Below, piece by piece: positions 17,049 to 25,168 of a DNA stretch of 64,000 bases. This stretch comes from Variovorax sp. PAMC26660. Lineage in GTDB: Bacteria; Pseudomonadota; Gammaproteobacteria; Burkholderiales; Burkholderiaceae_C. The notes beneath the pieces are model-generated. The model was not told the origin of the DNA and did not search any database. It worked only from the letters and a program-made list of their open reading frames with translations. The stretch covers positions 558,001-622,000 of the forward strand of contig NZ_CP060295.1 of assembly GCF_014302995.1 (NCBI RefSeq), given 5' to 3'. The first letter of the stretch is position 1; each line of letters opens with the position of its first letter. A program made the position numbers and the translations under genes.

Positions 17049-18667
17049 CGACTGCCACCTTTCCCCTTCTCTCTTTCACCGCCGTGCGCGAGCGCCTCAT
17101 TGCCCGCGAAGAAATCGCCCTGCTCGATGTGCGCGAGGAAGACCCGTTCGCGCAGGAGCATCCGCTGTGGGCCGCGAACCTGGCGCTGTCGCGCATCGAG
17201 ATCGAAGCTTGGCGGCGCATTCCGCGGCGGGACACGCTGATCGTTCTGTACGGCGCGCACGACGGCTTCGATCTGGCGCCGCTGGCGGCGAAGACGCTGG
17301 CCTCGCTCGGCTACACCAACGTGCACCTGCTCGAAGGCGGCCTCGAAGGCTGGCGCGCGGCGGGCGGCGAGCTGTTCCGCGACGTGAACGTGCCGAGCAA
17401 ATCCTTCGGCGAACTGGTCGAGCACGAGCGGCACACGCCCTCGCTCTCCGCGCCCGAAGTGAAGGCGCTGGTCGATGGCAAGGCCAATGTGGTGGTGCTC
17501 GATGCGCGCCGCTTCGACGAATACCAGACGATGAGCATTCCCTCGGCCACCAGCGTGCCCGGCGCGGAACTGGTGCTGCGCGTGCGCGAGCTGGCGCCTG
17601 ATCCGGCCACGCAAGTGATCGTGAACTGCGCAGGTCGCACGCGCAGCATCATCGGCACGCAGTCGCTGGTGAATGCAGGCATTCCGAACCCGGTGGCTGC
17701 GCTGCGCAACGGCACCATCGGCTGGAAGCTGGCGGGGCAGGTGCTGGACCATGGGGCCGATCGGCAGGCGCCGGCGGCGGTGTCCGACGCGCACCGCGCG
17801 CAGGCGCAGGCCGATGCACGGCGCGTGGCCGATCGCGCGGGAGTACGGCGCATTGCACTCGACGCGTTGCAGGCGCTCGAAGCGCCGGGCCGCACGGTGT
17901 ACCGCTTCGACGTTCGCACGCCCGAGGAATATGCGGCGGGCCATCTGCCGGGCTTTGCGAGCGCACCCGGTGGGCAGCTTGTGCAGGAAACCGACCATCA
18001 AGTGCCGGTGCGCGGCGCGCGCATCGTGCTGGTCGACGACGATGGCGTGCGGGCATCGATGAGCGCGTCGTGGCTCGCGCAGATGGGCTGGGAGGTCTAC
18101 GTGCTGGACGCAGTGCCTGCGGCTTCGGCGTTGACCGAAACAGCAGTCCCGGTGCCTGCCCATCCGCCTGTTGCCGCTGTCGTGGGAGAGATCGCGCCGG
18201 TTGAACTCGCAGCCTTGCTGAAGCAACCCGGCACGGCCGTGATCGACGTGACCACCAGCGCCAACTACGCGAAGCGCCACGTCCCCGGCGCCTGGTACGT
18301 GATCCGCGCGCAACTCATTCAGGCGCTGGATGCCGTCATTCCGTTGGCGCAGCGCTATGTGCTGACCTGCGGCAGCAGCCTGCTCGCGCGCTACGCCGCG
18401 GCGGACCTGCGCACGCTGCTCGATGCGCGCGGCAAGGGCGATGTCGAAGTGCAGGTGCTGAATGGCGGCAACGCGGCGTGGTTTGCTGCGGGCCTTGAGA
18501 TCGAGTCAGGCGAAACACGGCTGGCCACACCACGCACCGATCGCTACCGCCGCCCCTACGAAGGCACCGATGCACCGGCCGAGGCGATGCAGGCTTATCT
18601 GGATTGGGAGTACGGCCTTGTCGCGCAGTTGGGACGCGACGGAACGCATCACTTCAACGTGATCTGA
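17045..18667 (+). CDS. Four-domain rhodanese sulfurtransferase
   Basis: 540 residues, ATGA overlap with the dioxygenase. Four rhodanese-like domains are visible, at about 8-112, 133-235, 265-355 and 383-495. Domains 2 and 4 keep a possible catalytic Cys: C195 in VIVNCAGRTRS and C441 in YVLTCGSSLL. Domains 1 (VLYGAHDG) and 3 (VLVDDDGV) lack it. No signal peptide, so cytoplasmic. Alternating active and inactive domains resemble tandem rhodaneses found beside thiol dioxygenases. It probably moves sulfane sulfur or handles products of the thiol dioxygenase. Confidence 0.87.
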   Translation: MTTATFPLLSFTAVRERLIAREEIALLDVREEDPFAQEHPLWAANLALSRIEIEAWRRIPRRDTLIVLYGAHDGFDLAPLAAKTLASLGYTNVHLLEGGLEGWRAAGGELFRDVNVPSKSFGELVEHERHTPSLSAPEVKALVDGKANVVVLDARRFDEYQTMSIPSATSVPGAELVLRVRELAPDPATQVIVNCAGRTRSIIGTQSLVNAGIPNPVAALRNGTIGWKLAGQVLDHGADRQAPAAVSDAHRAQAQADARRVADRAGVRRIALDALQALEAPGRTVYRFDVRTPEEYAAGHLPGFASAPGGQLVQETDHQVPVRGARIVLVDDDGVRASMSASWLAQMGWEVYVLDAVPAASALTETAVPVPAHPPVAAVVGEIAPVELAALLKQPGTAVIDVTTSANYAKRHVPGAWYVIRAQLIQALDAVIPLAQRYVLTCGSSLLARYAAADLRTLLDARGKGDVEVQVLNGGNAAWFAAGLEIESGETRLATPRTDRYRRPYEGTDAPAEAMQAYLDWEYGLVAQLGRDGTHHFNVI

Positions 18668-18702
18668 CGACAGCGCGAAAGCAGTTTGAAAGACTGAAAA
18701 GA

Positions 18703-18725
18703 CACCGGCCTGCAACGGGCCGGTG
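18703..18725 (+). terminator. Hairpin after the rhodanese gene
   Basis: CACCGGCC (18703-18710) and GGCCGGTG (18718-18725) form an 8-bp GC stem with a 7-base loop, 36 bp after the rhodanese stop. The following ACACTGTTT is only a weak U-tract, so termination efficiency is uncertain. Confidence 0.5.
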
Positions 18726-18817
18726 ACACTGTTTCGCCCGGGTAAAGGCCGTCATCCCCCGATGAAACGGGGCGTTGCTTGAGGACATCGATAACAACTT
18801 GTCCCAGGAGCATCGCC

Positions 18818-19042
18818 ATGATGAGATTCCCTGTTCTCGCCATTTCTGCCGCCGCGCTGGCGGCTGCACTCACCGGCTGCGTGGTCGCACCCGCGCAACC
18901 CATGTATGCGGCACCTCCGGGCGTGGCGTATGTCTCGCCGACCTATGTGTCGCCCGGCATCGGCTTCGTGTGGGCCTATCACCCGCGCTATGGCTGGGGC
19001 TGGCATCACCCGCGGTACGGCTGGCACCGCGGTTGGAGGTGA
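18818..19042 (+). CDS. Small lipoprotein with Tyr/Gly/Trp/His-rich tail
   Basis: 74 residues from the ATG at 18818, seven bases after the ribosome binding site CCAGGAG. A lipoprotein signal MMRFPVLAISAAALAAALTGC gives acylated Cys near residue 20 (lipobox LTGC). The mature part is low complexity, with YVSPTYVSPGIGFVWAYHP and repeated HPRYGW units, ending in RGWR. It is predicted to sit in the membrane facing the periplasm. Similar short lipoproteins are common in Burkholderiales; no function is known. Confidence 0.7.
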   Translation: MMRFPVLAISAAALAAALTGCVVAPAQPMYAAPPGVAYVSPTYVSPGIGFVWAYHPRYGWGWHHPRYGWHRGWR

Positions 19043-19051
19043 TTGAACTCG

Positions 19052-19142
19052 CCCCCAGGCTGCGCGCACTTCGTGTCGCTGCGCCAACCCCCTATCGGGG
19101 GCAACACCTGAGGCCCGGCAGAGCCGGTTCCTCGGTGTTTCT
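19052..19142 (+). repeat. 90-bp intergenic repeat, copy B
   Basis: Starts CCCCCAGGCTGCGCGCACTT and ends near CGGTGTTTC. Aligns with copy A (12981-13075, opposite strand) at roughly 85-90 percent. It contains the hairpins CCCCCTATCGGGGG and CCGGCAGAGCCGG. It lies between the convergent lipoprotein and helicase genes and may terminate both. Confidence 0.8.
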
Positions 19143-19190
19143 GGAAGGATTGCCGGATGCCGCGGCTTCGCGCGACATCGGCCGAGTTGG

Positions 19191-20678
19191 TCAGCTCGGC
19201 TCGGCGCTCTTGAAGAGGGCCGCGACCTTGCGCTTGCTCTTGATGTTGCTCGAGATGCCGCGCGCGGGCGCGGCCTTGGCGGCGGCTTCCCAGGCTGGCG
19301 TGGCGTCGGGCTCGCCCGCTTCGTAGGGCTTGTCGAAGAACGGATCGCGCGGTGCCGACGGGCGGTGCGGGCGTCCGCCACCACCGCTGCTGCTGCTGCC
19401 GCGGCGTGCGTCGCTGCCGCTCAGGCTGCTGCTGCGTTCACGCGGCTGGTCGAGCACGTCGCGCGCGTCGCCGGCTTCGCCTTCTTCGCGCCAATGACGG
19501 CGCCCATCGTTGATGCGGCCACGCGGACGGTCTTCCTCGAACTCGACGGGTTCGAGTTCGATCTTCTTCTTGATCAGCTTCTCGATGTCGGCCACCAGGC
19601 GAGCATCGTTGCCGCCGCTCGCAAAGCTCACGGCCAGGCCGGAAGCGCCTGCGCGGCCGGTGCGGCCGATGCGGTGCACATAGTCTTCGGCATTGAACGG
19701 AATGTCGAAGTTGAAGACCGCCGGCACGTCCTTGATGTCGAGGCCGCGGGCCGCGACGTCGGTGCACACCAGCAGGTCGACTTCGCCGGCCTTGAACGAG
19801 GCGAGCGCCTTCAGGCGTTCGTCCTGGCTCTTGTCGCCGTGCAGTGCGGTGGTGCGAAGACCATCGCGCTCCAGCGAGCGTGCGAGGCGCGCGCAGCCGA
19901 GCTTGCTGTTGACGAACACGAAGGCTTGCGTGATGCCGCGTTGCTTCACGATCTGCTTGAGCGCGCGGCGCTTGTCGTCGTCGCTCACGCTGTAGAAATG
20001 CTGCTCGACGGTCGAGGCCGTTTCGTTCGGGCGCGCCACTTCGATGGTGACGGGGTTCTGCAGGTAGCTGCCTGCAAGCCGCTTGATTTCGGGCGAAAAC
20101 GTGGCCGAGAACAGCAGCGTGGTGCGCTGCTTGGGCAGGTAACTCAGGATGCGCTGCAGGTCGGGCAGGAAGCCGATGTCGAGCATGCGGTCGGCTTCGT
20201 CCAGCACCACGTATTCGACCTGGTTGAGCACCGCGTTCTTGGCTTCGATGTGATCGAGCAGCCGGCCGGGCGTGGCCACCAGGACTTCGACGCCCTTCTT
20301 CAGTTCCAGCGTTTGCGGCTTCATGTCGATGCCGCCGAACACGACCGTGCTGCGCAGGTTGGTGTACTTGGCGTACAGCTTGACCTGTTGCGCGACCTGG
20401 TCGGCCAGTTCACGCGTGGGCAACAGCACGAGCGCACGCACCGGATGCCGCGCAGGCGACGTGGAGGTGTTTTCGTGCTTGAGCATGCGCTGCAGCAACG
20501 GGAGCGAAAACGCCGCCGTCTTGCCGGTGCCTGTCTGGGCGGCGCCCATCACATCCTGGCCCGAAAGCACGACCGGAATGGCCTGCTCCTGGATCGGTGT
20601 CATGGTCTCGTAGCCCATTTCGGCCACGGCGCGCGCCAGCGGTTCTGCCAGCGAAAGATTGGAGAAGGAACTTGTCAT
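19191..20678 (-). CDS. rhlE: DEAD-box ATP-dependent RNA helicase (RhlE-like)
   Basis: 495 residues. All core motifs are in order: Q motif TPIQEQAIPVVL (about 27-39), motif I AQTGTGKT, Ia PTRELA, Ib TPGRLL, II DEAD, III SAT, V-VI DVAARGLD and HRIGRTGRAG. The C-terminal tail (about 385-495) is rich in Arg, Ser and Gly (SSSLSGSDARRGSSSSGGGG), a flexible RNA-binding tail typical of RhlE. RhlE remodels rRNA and mRNA in the cytoplasm. It is a single gene flanked by a GC-rich repeat downstream and an AT-rich hairpin upstream. Confidence 0.92.
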   Translation of the reverse strand: MTSSFSNLSLAEPLARAVAEMGYETMTPIQEQAIPVVLSGQDVMGAAQTGTGKTAAFSLPLLQRMLKHENTSTSPARHPVRALVLLPTRELADQVAQQVKLYAKYTNLRSTVVFGGIDMKPQTLELKKGVEVLVATPGRLLDHIEAKNAVLNQVEYVVLDEADRMLDIGFLPDLQRILSYLPKQRTTLLFSATFSPEIKRLAGSYLQNPVTIEVARPNETASTVEQHFYSVSDDDKRRALKQIVKQRGITQAFVFVNSKLGCARLARSLERDGLRTTALHGDKSQDERLKALASFKAGEVDLLVCTDVAARGLDIKDVPAVFNFDIPFNAEDYVHRIGRTGRAGASGLAVSFASGGNDARLVADIEKLIKKKIELEPVEFEEDRPRGRINDGRRHWREEGEAGDARDVLDQPRERSSSLSGSDARRGSSSSGGGGRPHRPSAPRDPFFDKPYEAGEPDATPAWEAAAKAAPARGISSNIKSKRKVAALFKSAEPS

Positions 20679-20751
20679 TGAGCCCGGTATTGTCGCACTG
20701 CCGCAAAAAACAGCAGTGACGGCGGCGTGACAACGCCCGTGACGGTGGAAT

Positions 20752-20770
20752 TGCTATTTATTCAATAGCA
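20752..20770. repeat. AT-rich hairpin TGCTATT-N5-AATAGCA
   Basis: A perfect 7-bp stem (20752-20758 with 20764-20770) in the 131-bp gap between the zinc peptidase stop and the helicase start. A close relative, GCTAT-N7-ATAGC, occurs at 43966-43982. AT-rich palindromes of this kind stand out in such GC-rich DNA. It could be a terminator for the peptidase gene or a protein-binding site. Confidence 0.5.
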
Positions 20771-20809
20771 TTCAAGTCAATGGAAATGGGCCTCTCAAGC
20801 CCTCGAAGC

Positions 20810-21718
20810 TCAGAGGCTGCGCGCGTTGAAGGTGTCGCAGGACTTCATGTCGCCGCTTTGATAGCCCGCTCCGAACCATCGTTGGCGCTGCGCGCTGGAG
20901 CCGTGGGTGAAGCTGTCGGGCACCACCGCGCGGCCTGCGGAACGCTGCAATGCGTCGTCGCCGATCTTCTGCGCAGCGTTCATGGCGGCCTCGATGTCGC
21001 CTGGGTCGAGCCACTTCTTCGACTCCTGCGAATGGTGGGCCCACACGCCTGCGAAGCAGTCGGCCTGCAGCTCGACACGCACGCTCATCGCGTTGTTCTG
21101 CGTCTGGCTCAGGCGGTTGCGCATGCCGTCGACCTTGGCGGTGATGCCGAGTTCGTCCTGCACGTGATGGCCGACCTCGTGCGCAATCACATAGGCCTGC
21201 GCGAACTCGCCCGGCGCGCCGAGCTGGTTCTTGAGCGTGTCGTAGAAACCGAGGTCGATGTAGACCTTCTGGTCGCCGGGGCAGTAGAACGGGCCCATGG
21301 CCGATTGCCCGGTGCCGCAGGCCGTGGGCGTGACACCGCGGAACAGCACCAGCTTGGGCGCGTGGTAGGTGCCGCCGTTCTGCCGGAACACATCGGTCCA
21401 GACCACTTCGGTGTTCTTGAGCACGGTAGAGACGAAGGCCGCTTCGCGATCGCCAGAGGGCGGCTTGGCCGCCGGCCCCTGCTGGGGTTGCTGCTGCACC
21501 TGGGCGGGCCCGCCGCCACCGCTGAGCAGGCTCAGCACGGTGAGCGGGTTGATGCCGAAGACCCAGCCTGCGATCAATGCGACCGCGATGGTGCCGATGC
21601 CGATGCTGCGGCCGCCGAGGAAGCCCCCGCCGCCACCACCACCACCACCACCACCACCGCCGCCCTCTTCACGGCGGTCTTCGACGTTGTCCGATTGTTC
21701 GTTGCCTTCCCATCTCAT
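20810..21718 (-). CDS. ypfJ: Neutral zinc metallopeptidase (YpfJ family)
   Basis: 302 residues. A charged N-terminus is followed by 14 consecutive glycines, then one membrane segment (about 38-55, IGIGTIAVALIAGWVFGI). The periplasmic or extracellular part has the zincin motif HEVGHH and a downstream Glu in RVELQADCFAGVWA, as in the YpfJ/KPN_02809 family. Substrate is not established for this family. The gly run is encoded partly by eight identical GGT codons, a possible slippage site. It lies between dcd and rhlE, all on the minus strand, but with gaps of more than 100 bp. Confidence 0.87.
   Translation of the reverse strand: MRWEGNEQSDNVEDRREEGGGGGGGGGGGGGGFLGGRSIGIGTIAVALIAGWVFGINPLTVLSLLSGGGGPAQVQQQPQQGPAAKPPSGDREAAFVSTVLKNTEVVWTDVFRQNGGTYHAPKLVLFRGVTPTACGTGQSAMGPFYCPGDQKVYIDLGFYDTLKNQLGAPGEFAQAYVIAHEVGHHVQDELGITAKVDGMRNRLSQTQNNAMSVRVELQADCFAGVWAHHSQESKKWLDPGDIEAAMNAAQKIGDDALQRSAGRAVVPDSFTHGSSAQRQRWFGAGYQSGDMKSCDTFNARSL
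21624..21665 (-). repeat. Triplet microsatellite encoding Gly14
   Basis: Fourteen glycine codons in a row within the zinc peptidase gene, eight of them identical GGT units (21633-21656 on the minus strand). In-frame repeat length changes would vary the linker length before the membrane segment without shifting the frame. Confidence 0.85.
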
Positions 21719-21828
21719 CGCGATCTCCTTACCGGCTTTTTGCAGGAGTAGTTGCCGGTGACGCAGGATGGTACTTGGGCTGGCGCCCGGCGGGGTAACC
21801 GGCCGTCAGCGCGCGGCCCGCGGGACCG

Positions 21829-22395
21829 TCAGGTTTTCGGCAATGTCACGCCGCGCTGGCCCTGGTACTTGCCGCCACGGTCCTTGTAGCTCGTCTCGCA
21901 GACTTCGTCGCTCTCGAAGAACAGCACCTGCGCGCAGCCTTCGCCCGCGTAGATCTTGGCGGGCAGCGGCGTGGTGTTGCTGAATTCGAGCGTCACGTAG
22001 CCTTCCCATTCGGGCTCGAAGGGGGTCACGTTGACGATGATCCCGCAGCGCGCGTAGGTGCTCTTGCCCAGACAGATGGTGAGCACGTTGCGCGGGATGC
22101 GGAAGTACTCGACGGTGCGCGCCAGCGCGAAACTGTTGGGCGGGATGATGCAGAAGTCGCCGTGCATGTCGACGAAGCTCTTCTCGTCGAAATTCTTCGG
22201 GTCGACCACGGTGCTGTGGATGTTGGTGAAGACCTTGAATTCAGGCGCGCACCGGATGTCGTAGCCGTAGCTCGAGGTGCCGTAGCTGATGATCTTGTGG
22301 CCGTCGCTCTCGCGCACCTGGCCGGGCTCGAAGGGCTCGATCATGCCGGTCTGCTCGGCCATGCGCCGGATCCATTTGTCGCTCTTGATGCTCAT
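21829..22395 (-). CDS. dcd: dCTP deaminase
   Basis: 188 residues, full length for the family. Converts dCTP to dUTP and ammonia in pyrimidine deoxynucleotide synthesis. Clear family motifs: [15 protein letters not shown] at the start, [64 protein letters not shown] (with the catalytic Glu), and a C-terminal [13 protein letters not shown]. It is divergent from the 422-residue membrane protein. Confidence 0.95.
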   Translation of the reverse strand: MSIKSDKWIRRMAEQTGMIEPFEPGQVRESDGHKIISYGTSSYGYDIRCAPEFKVFTNIHSTVVDPKNFDEKSFVDMHGDFCIIPPNSFALARTVEYFRIPRNVLTICLGKSTYARCGIIVNVTPFEPEWEGYVTLEFSNTTPLPAKIYAGEGCAQVLFFESDEVCETSYKDRGGKYQGQRGVTLPKT

Positions 22396-22519
22396 ATGCG
22401 GTCACTGCTGCTGCGGGGGAATGGCGCGAATTGTGGCATGCCGGTCGATGCGCGCGGCTTGAGGCTATCCTGCCGCGGACAACCACAAGACCGGCCCGCG
22501 AAAGCGCCGGCCACAGACC

Positions 22520-23788
22520 ATGAACCCTGAAAGCCAGACACTCCCCGGCGCGCCGGACGTCCGCATGTCGCGCAAGACCCAGGCGCTGCTCGGCCTGGCG
22601 CTGCTCCTGATCGGCCTGGTCACGATGGGCGTCGCGCTGGTCGGTGCGATCGGCGGCGCGCTCGCGGGAGGATGTTGCGGGGGCCACGGCGGCGGTTCGT
22701 CCGGCTCGTCTTTCTGGATCGGGGCCGGCGCCGTCGCGAGCGGCTTTGGTCTCGCCCTGCTGCTGGCGGCTGCGCTGAAATTTCGAACCATGACGGTTTC
22801 CATCGCGTATTTCGGCGCGGTGGGGCTGTTCATGGGCATCGGCGCGGTGTCGGAGTGGTCCCGTCAACGCGACATGGCCCATGCAGACGCACAAGAGGCC
22901 GCCGTGTTCGCGCCCTGGAAAGCTTCCTTCGAGAACCACCTCGCCGACATCACGAAAGCCATCGACGCAGACGACCCCGCCGCCCTCGAAACCGCGGGCA
23001 AGGCGTGCGTTGCGTTCGCCACGACGGTGCCGCCCGATTTCCGCATGCGCATCGACAACGATGCATGCGGCATGGGTGCGCTCGACACCTCGCGGCTGCT
23101 GGACAACGCGTTCACCGCCAATGCATGGCGAGTCCTCGACCGCTATCTCGACCTCGCGCAGCAAGAGGCGCAGAAGTCCGGGACGTGGCGTGGCGTCTCC
23201 ATCGCCTCTGCCCCCGGCACCTGTTTTGCCGACCTTGCAGCGCGCGAAGAGTACGCCCCCTGGCTCATGAAGGCGGAAGACAGATCCACAACCATCGCGC
23301 TTCGCGAATCGGGAGCCATCGCCAAGCCACAGGGCCCCGTTCCCACCGACATGCTGCGGGTGCTGGCCAACCATCGCGCACAGCCGCTGCGGGCTGGCGA
23401 AGGGGCACTGCAGCGCCTTTTCGAATACGCGCTCTCCCAGCGCCGGATGGACATCGTCCAGGCCGTCTCCCGGCAGGTGAACGGCCGCTTCGCGTGGTGT
23501 TCCGACGGTGGCGCCTACGCCCACAACCTCGTCAGCGCGATCAGCCCGTCGAGCCAGGGGCGCGTCTGGCAGGAAGGCGAGACGGCGCTCTTTCAGGCCA
23601 TCGCATCCTGGCCGCAGGACCCCTGGCGCGAGGTGGCGAACATCTACCTCGGAGAATTCACCCGCAGCAGCGACACGCGCCCCCGAAGCCAGACCCAGGC
23701 TTCGTGCAAGAGCGCGGCGGCACGCATCACCGCCTTGCGCCCCGGCGCGGACCGTGCGTCATTGATCGAGACCTGCCAGGCTTCGTAG
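22520..23788 (+). CDS. Orphan membrane protein with periplasmic or cytoplasmic helical domain
   Basis: 422 residues not recognised as any family. Three hydrophobic segments lie near residues 22-48, 66-87 and 93-112, the first followed by a Gly/Cys-rich loop (GGCCGGHGGG). The remaining 300 residues are soluble and mostly helical, with Cys spaced at about 160, 183, 229, 331, 401 and 420, enough for disulfide bonds if exported. Tracts such as LRVLANHRAQPLRAGEGALQRLFEYALSQRRMDIVQAV look like helical repeats (ankyrin- or TPR-like). No operon partner. Confidence 0.6.
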   Translation: MNPESQTLPGAPDVRMSRKTQALLGLALLLIGLVTMGVALVGAIGGALAGGCCGGHGGGSSGSSFWIGAGAVASGFGLALLLAAALKFRTMTVSIAYFGAVGLFMGIGAVSEWSRQRDMAHADAQEAAVFAPWKASFENHLADITKAIDADDPAALETAGKACVAFATTVPPDFRMRIDNDACGMGALDTSRLLDNAFTANAWRVLDRYLDLAQQEAQKSGTWRGVSIASAPGTCFADLAAREEYAPWLMKAEDRSTTIALRESGAIAKPQGPVPTDMLRVLANHRAQPLRAGEGALQRLFEYALSQRRMDIVQAVSRQVNGRFAWCSDGGAYAHNLVSAISPSSQGRVWQEGETALFQAIASWPQDPWREVANIYLGEFTRSSDTRPRSQTQASCKSAAARITALRPGADRASLIETCQAS

Positions 23789-23805
23789 GCCCGACGTGGC
23801 CGCAA

Positions 23806-25092
23806 TCAGGCGGCCTGCGAAATCACCGTGCGCTCGACCAGCCGGTCGTCGCCCAGCACGATCATCGCGAACAGCATTTCCTCGAGGTTGTTCGCCAGCG
23901 CGGTCTTGCGCGCCAGCAGTGGCGTGGCCGAAGGGTTGAGCACCAGAAAGTCGGCCTCGCAACCGGGCTGCAGATTGCCCACCACGCCGTCGAGCCCCAG
24001 CGAACGCGCCGCGCCGCCGGTGTGGTGCCACCACAGCCGCGAGGGCGCGATGCTGAGGCCGGTCTTGGTCTGGCCTTCGCGGCCCACGTAGTAGGCCGCC
24101 AGCATCGTGTGGAAGGGACTGAAGCTGGTGCCCCCGCCCACGTCGCTCGCCAGCCCGTAAGGATGGTCGATGCGGTCGGCCGCGCCGAAGTCGAAGAAGC
24201 CGCTGCCCAGGAACAGGTTGCTCGTGGGGCTGACGGCCGATGCGGTTTTCGTCTCGCGCATCAGGCGGCGGTCTTCGTCGTCGATGTAGATGCAGTGCGC
24301 GTACACGGCACGCTCGCGCATCAGGCCGAAGCCCGCGTACACGTCCAGGTAGGAGCGCGACTTGGGGTACAGCTCGCGCGCCCATTGCACTTCGTCGCGG
24401 TTCTCGGCCACATGCGACTGAATCCATGTGTCGCCGTATTTCGCCGCCAGCTCGCCCGCGCCGCGCATCTGCGCATCGGTGCTGGTGGGCGCAAAGCGCG
24501 GCGTGATGGCATAGCCGAGGCGATCGACGTTGTGCCACTTGCGGATCAGCGCTTCGGTGTCGATCAGGCTCTGCTCGGTCTGGTCGCGCACGCCGTCGGG
24601 CGAGTTGCGGTCCTGCAGCACCTTGCCGGTCATCATGCGCAACTGGCGGCGCTGCGCGCTCTCGAAGAAGGCATCGACCGAGGCCACGTGCGAGGTCGCG
24701 AAGGTCAGCGAGGTCGTCACGCCGTTGCGCAGCAGTTCGTCGAAGAACACGTCGGCCACTTCACGCGAATGCGCCGGGTCGACGAACTTGCTTTCAGCCG
24801 GGAAGGTGTAGTTCTCCAGCCAGGGCAGCAGCCCCGGCGAGGGCGCGCCGATGATGTCGGTCTGCGGATAGTGGATGTGCATGTCCACGAAGCCCGGCGC
24901 GAGGATGCGTCCGGGCAGGTGGGTCACTTCGGCATCGGGGTGGCGCGGTGCCACGGCGGCATGGCTGCCGGCATCGAGCACGCGCTGGCGGCCGGTGCCG
25001 TCGGGGGCAATGACCAGCAGGCCGTCTTCATCGAAAACGGGCTGGCCGGCGGCATCGAATCGCAGGAGGGAGGCGCGGTAGGCTTTTTTCAT
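23806..25092 (-). CDS. guaD: Guanine deaminase
   Basis: 428 residues from the ATG at 25092. An amidohydrolase that converts guanine to xanthine and ammonia. The metal-binding HxH is in PGFVDMHIHYPQTDIIG (H72, H74), followed by SHVAENRDEVQWARELYP, and the GuaD-typical TSNLFLGSGFFDF and DVGGGTSFSPFHTMLAAYYVGREGQ. It feeds xanthine to the xanthine dehydrogenase encoded at 46.6-50.7 kb. Its promoter region holds a palindrome (25141-25159). Confidence 0.93.
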   Translation of the reverse strand: MKKAYRASLLRFDAAGQPVFDEDGLLVIAPDGTGRQRVLDAGSHAAVAPRHPDAEVTHLPGRILAPGFVDMHIHYPQTDIIGAPSPGLLPWLENYTFPAESKFVDPAHSREVADVFFDELLRNGVTTSLTFATSHVASVDAFFESAQRRQLRMMTGKVLQDRNSPDGVRDQTEQSLIDTEALIRKWHNVDRLGYAITPRFAPTSTDAQMRGAGELAAKYGDTWIQSHVAENRDEVQWARELYPKSRSYLDVYAGFGLMRERAVYAHCIYIDDEDRRLMRETKTASAVSPTSNLFLGSGFFDFGAADRIDHPYGLASDVGGGTSFSPFHTMLAAYYVGREGQTKTGLSIAPSRLWWHHTGGAARSLGLDGVVGNLQPGCEADFLVLNPSATPLLARKTALANNLEEMLFAMIVLGDDRLVERTVISQAA

Positions 25093-25140
25093 CGTGGCTG
25101 CGGAGGGTAATCCAGCCCCGCGCCGCTGCAATTTCCATGC

Positions 25141-25159
25141 GCATATGAGTGCTATATGC
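25141..25159. promoter_or_regulatory. Palindrome upstream of guaD
   Basis: GCATAT-N7-ATATGC, a 6-bp inverted repeat centred about 58 bp upstream of the guaD start and overlapping the end region of the SMP-30-like gene spacing. It is AT-rich relative to surroundings and is a candidate promoter/operator for guaD. Confidence 0.35.
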
Positions 25160-25168
25160 CGAATGCAC

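Noticed and set aside
21633..21656. CRISPR-like tandem repeat
   Set aside because: It is a plain triplet microsatellite encoding glycines, without spacers.
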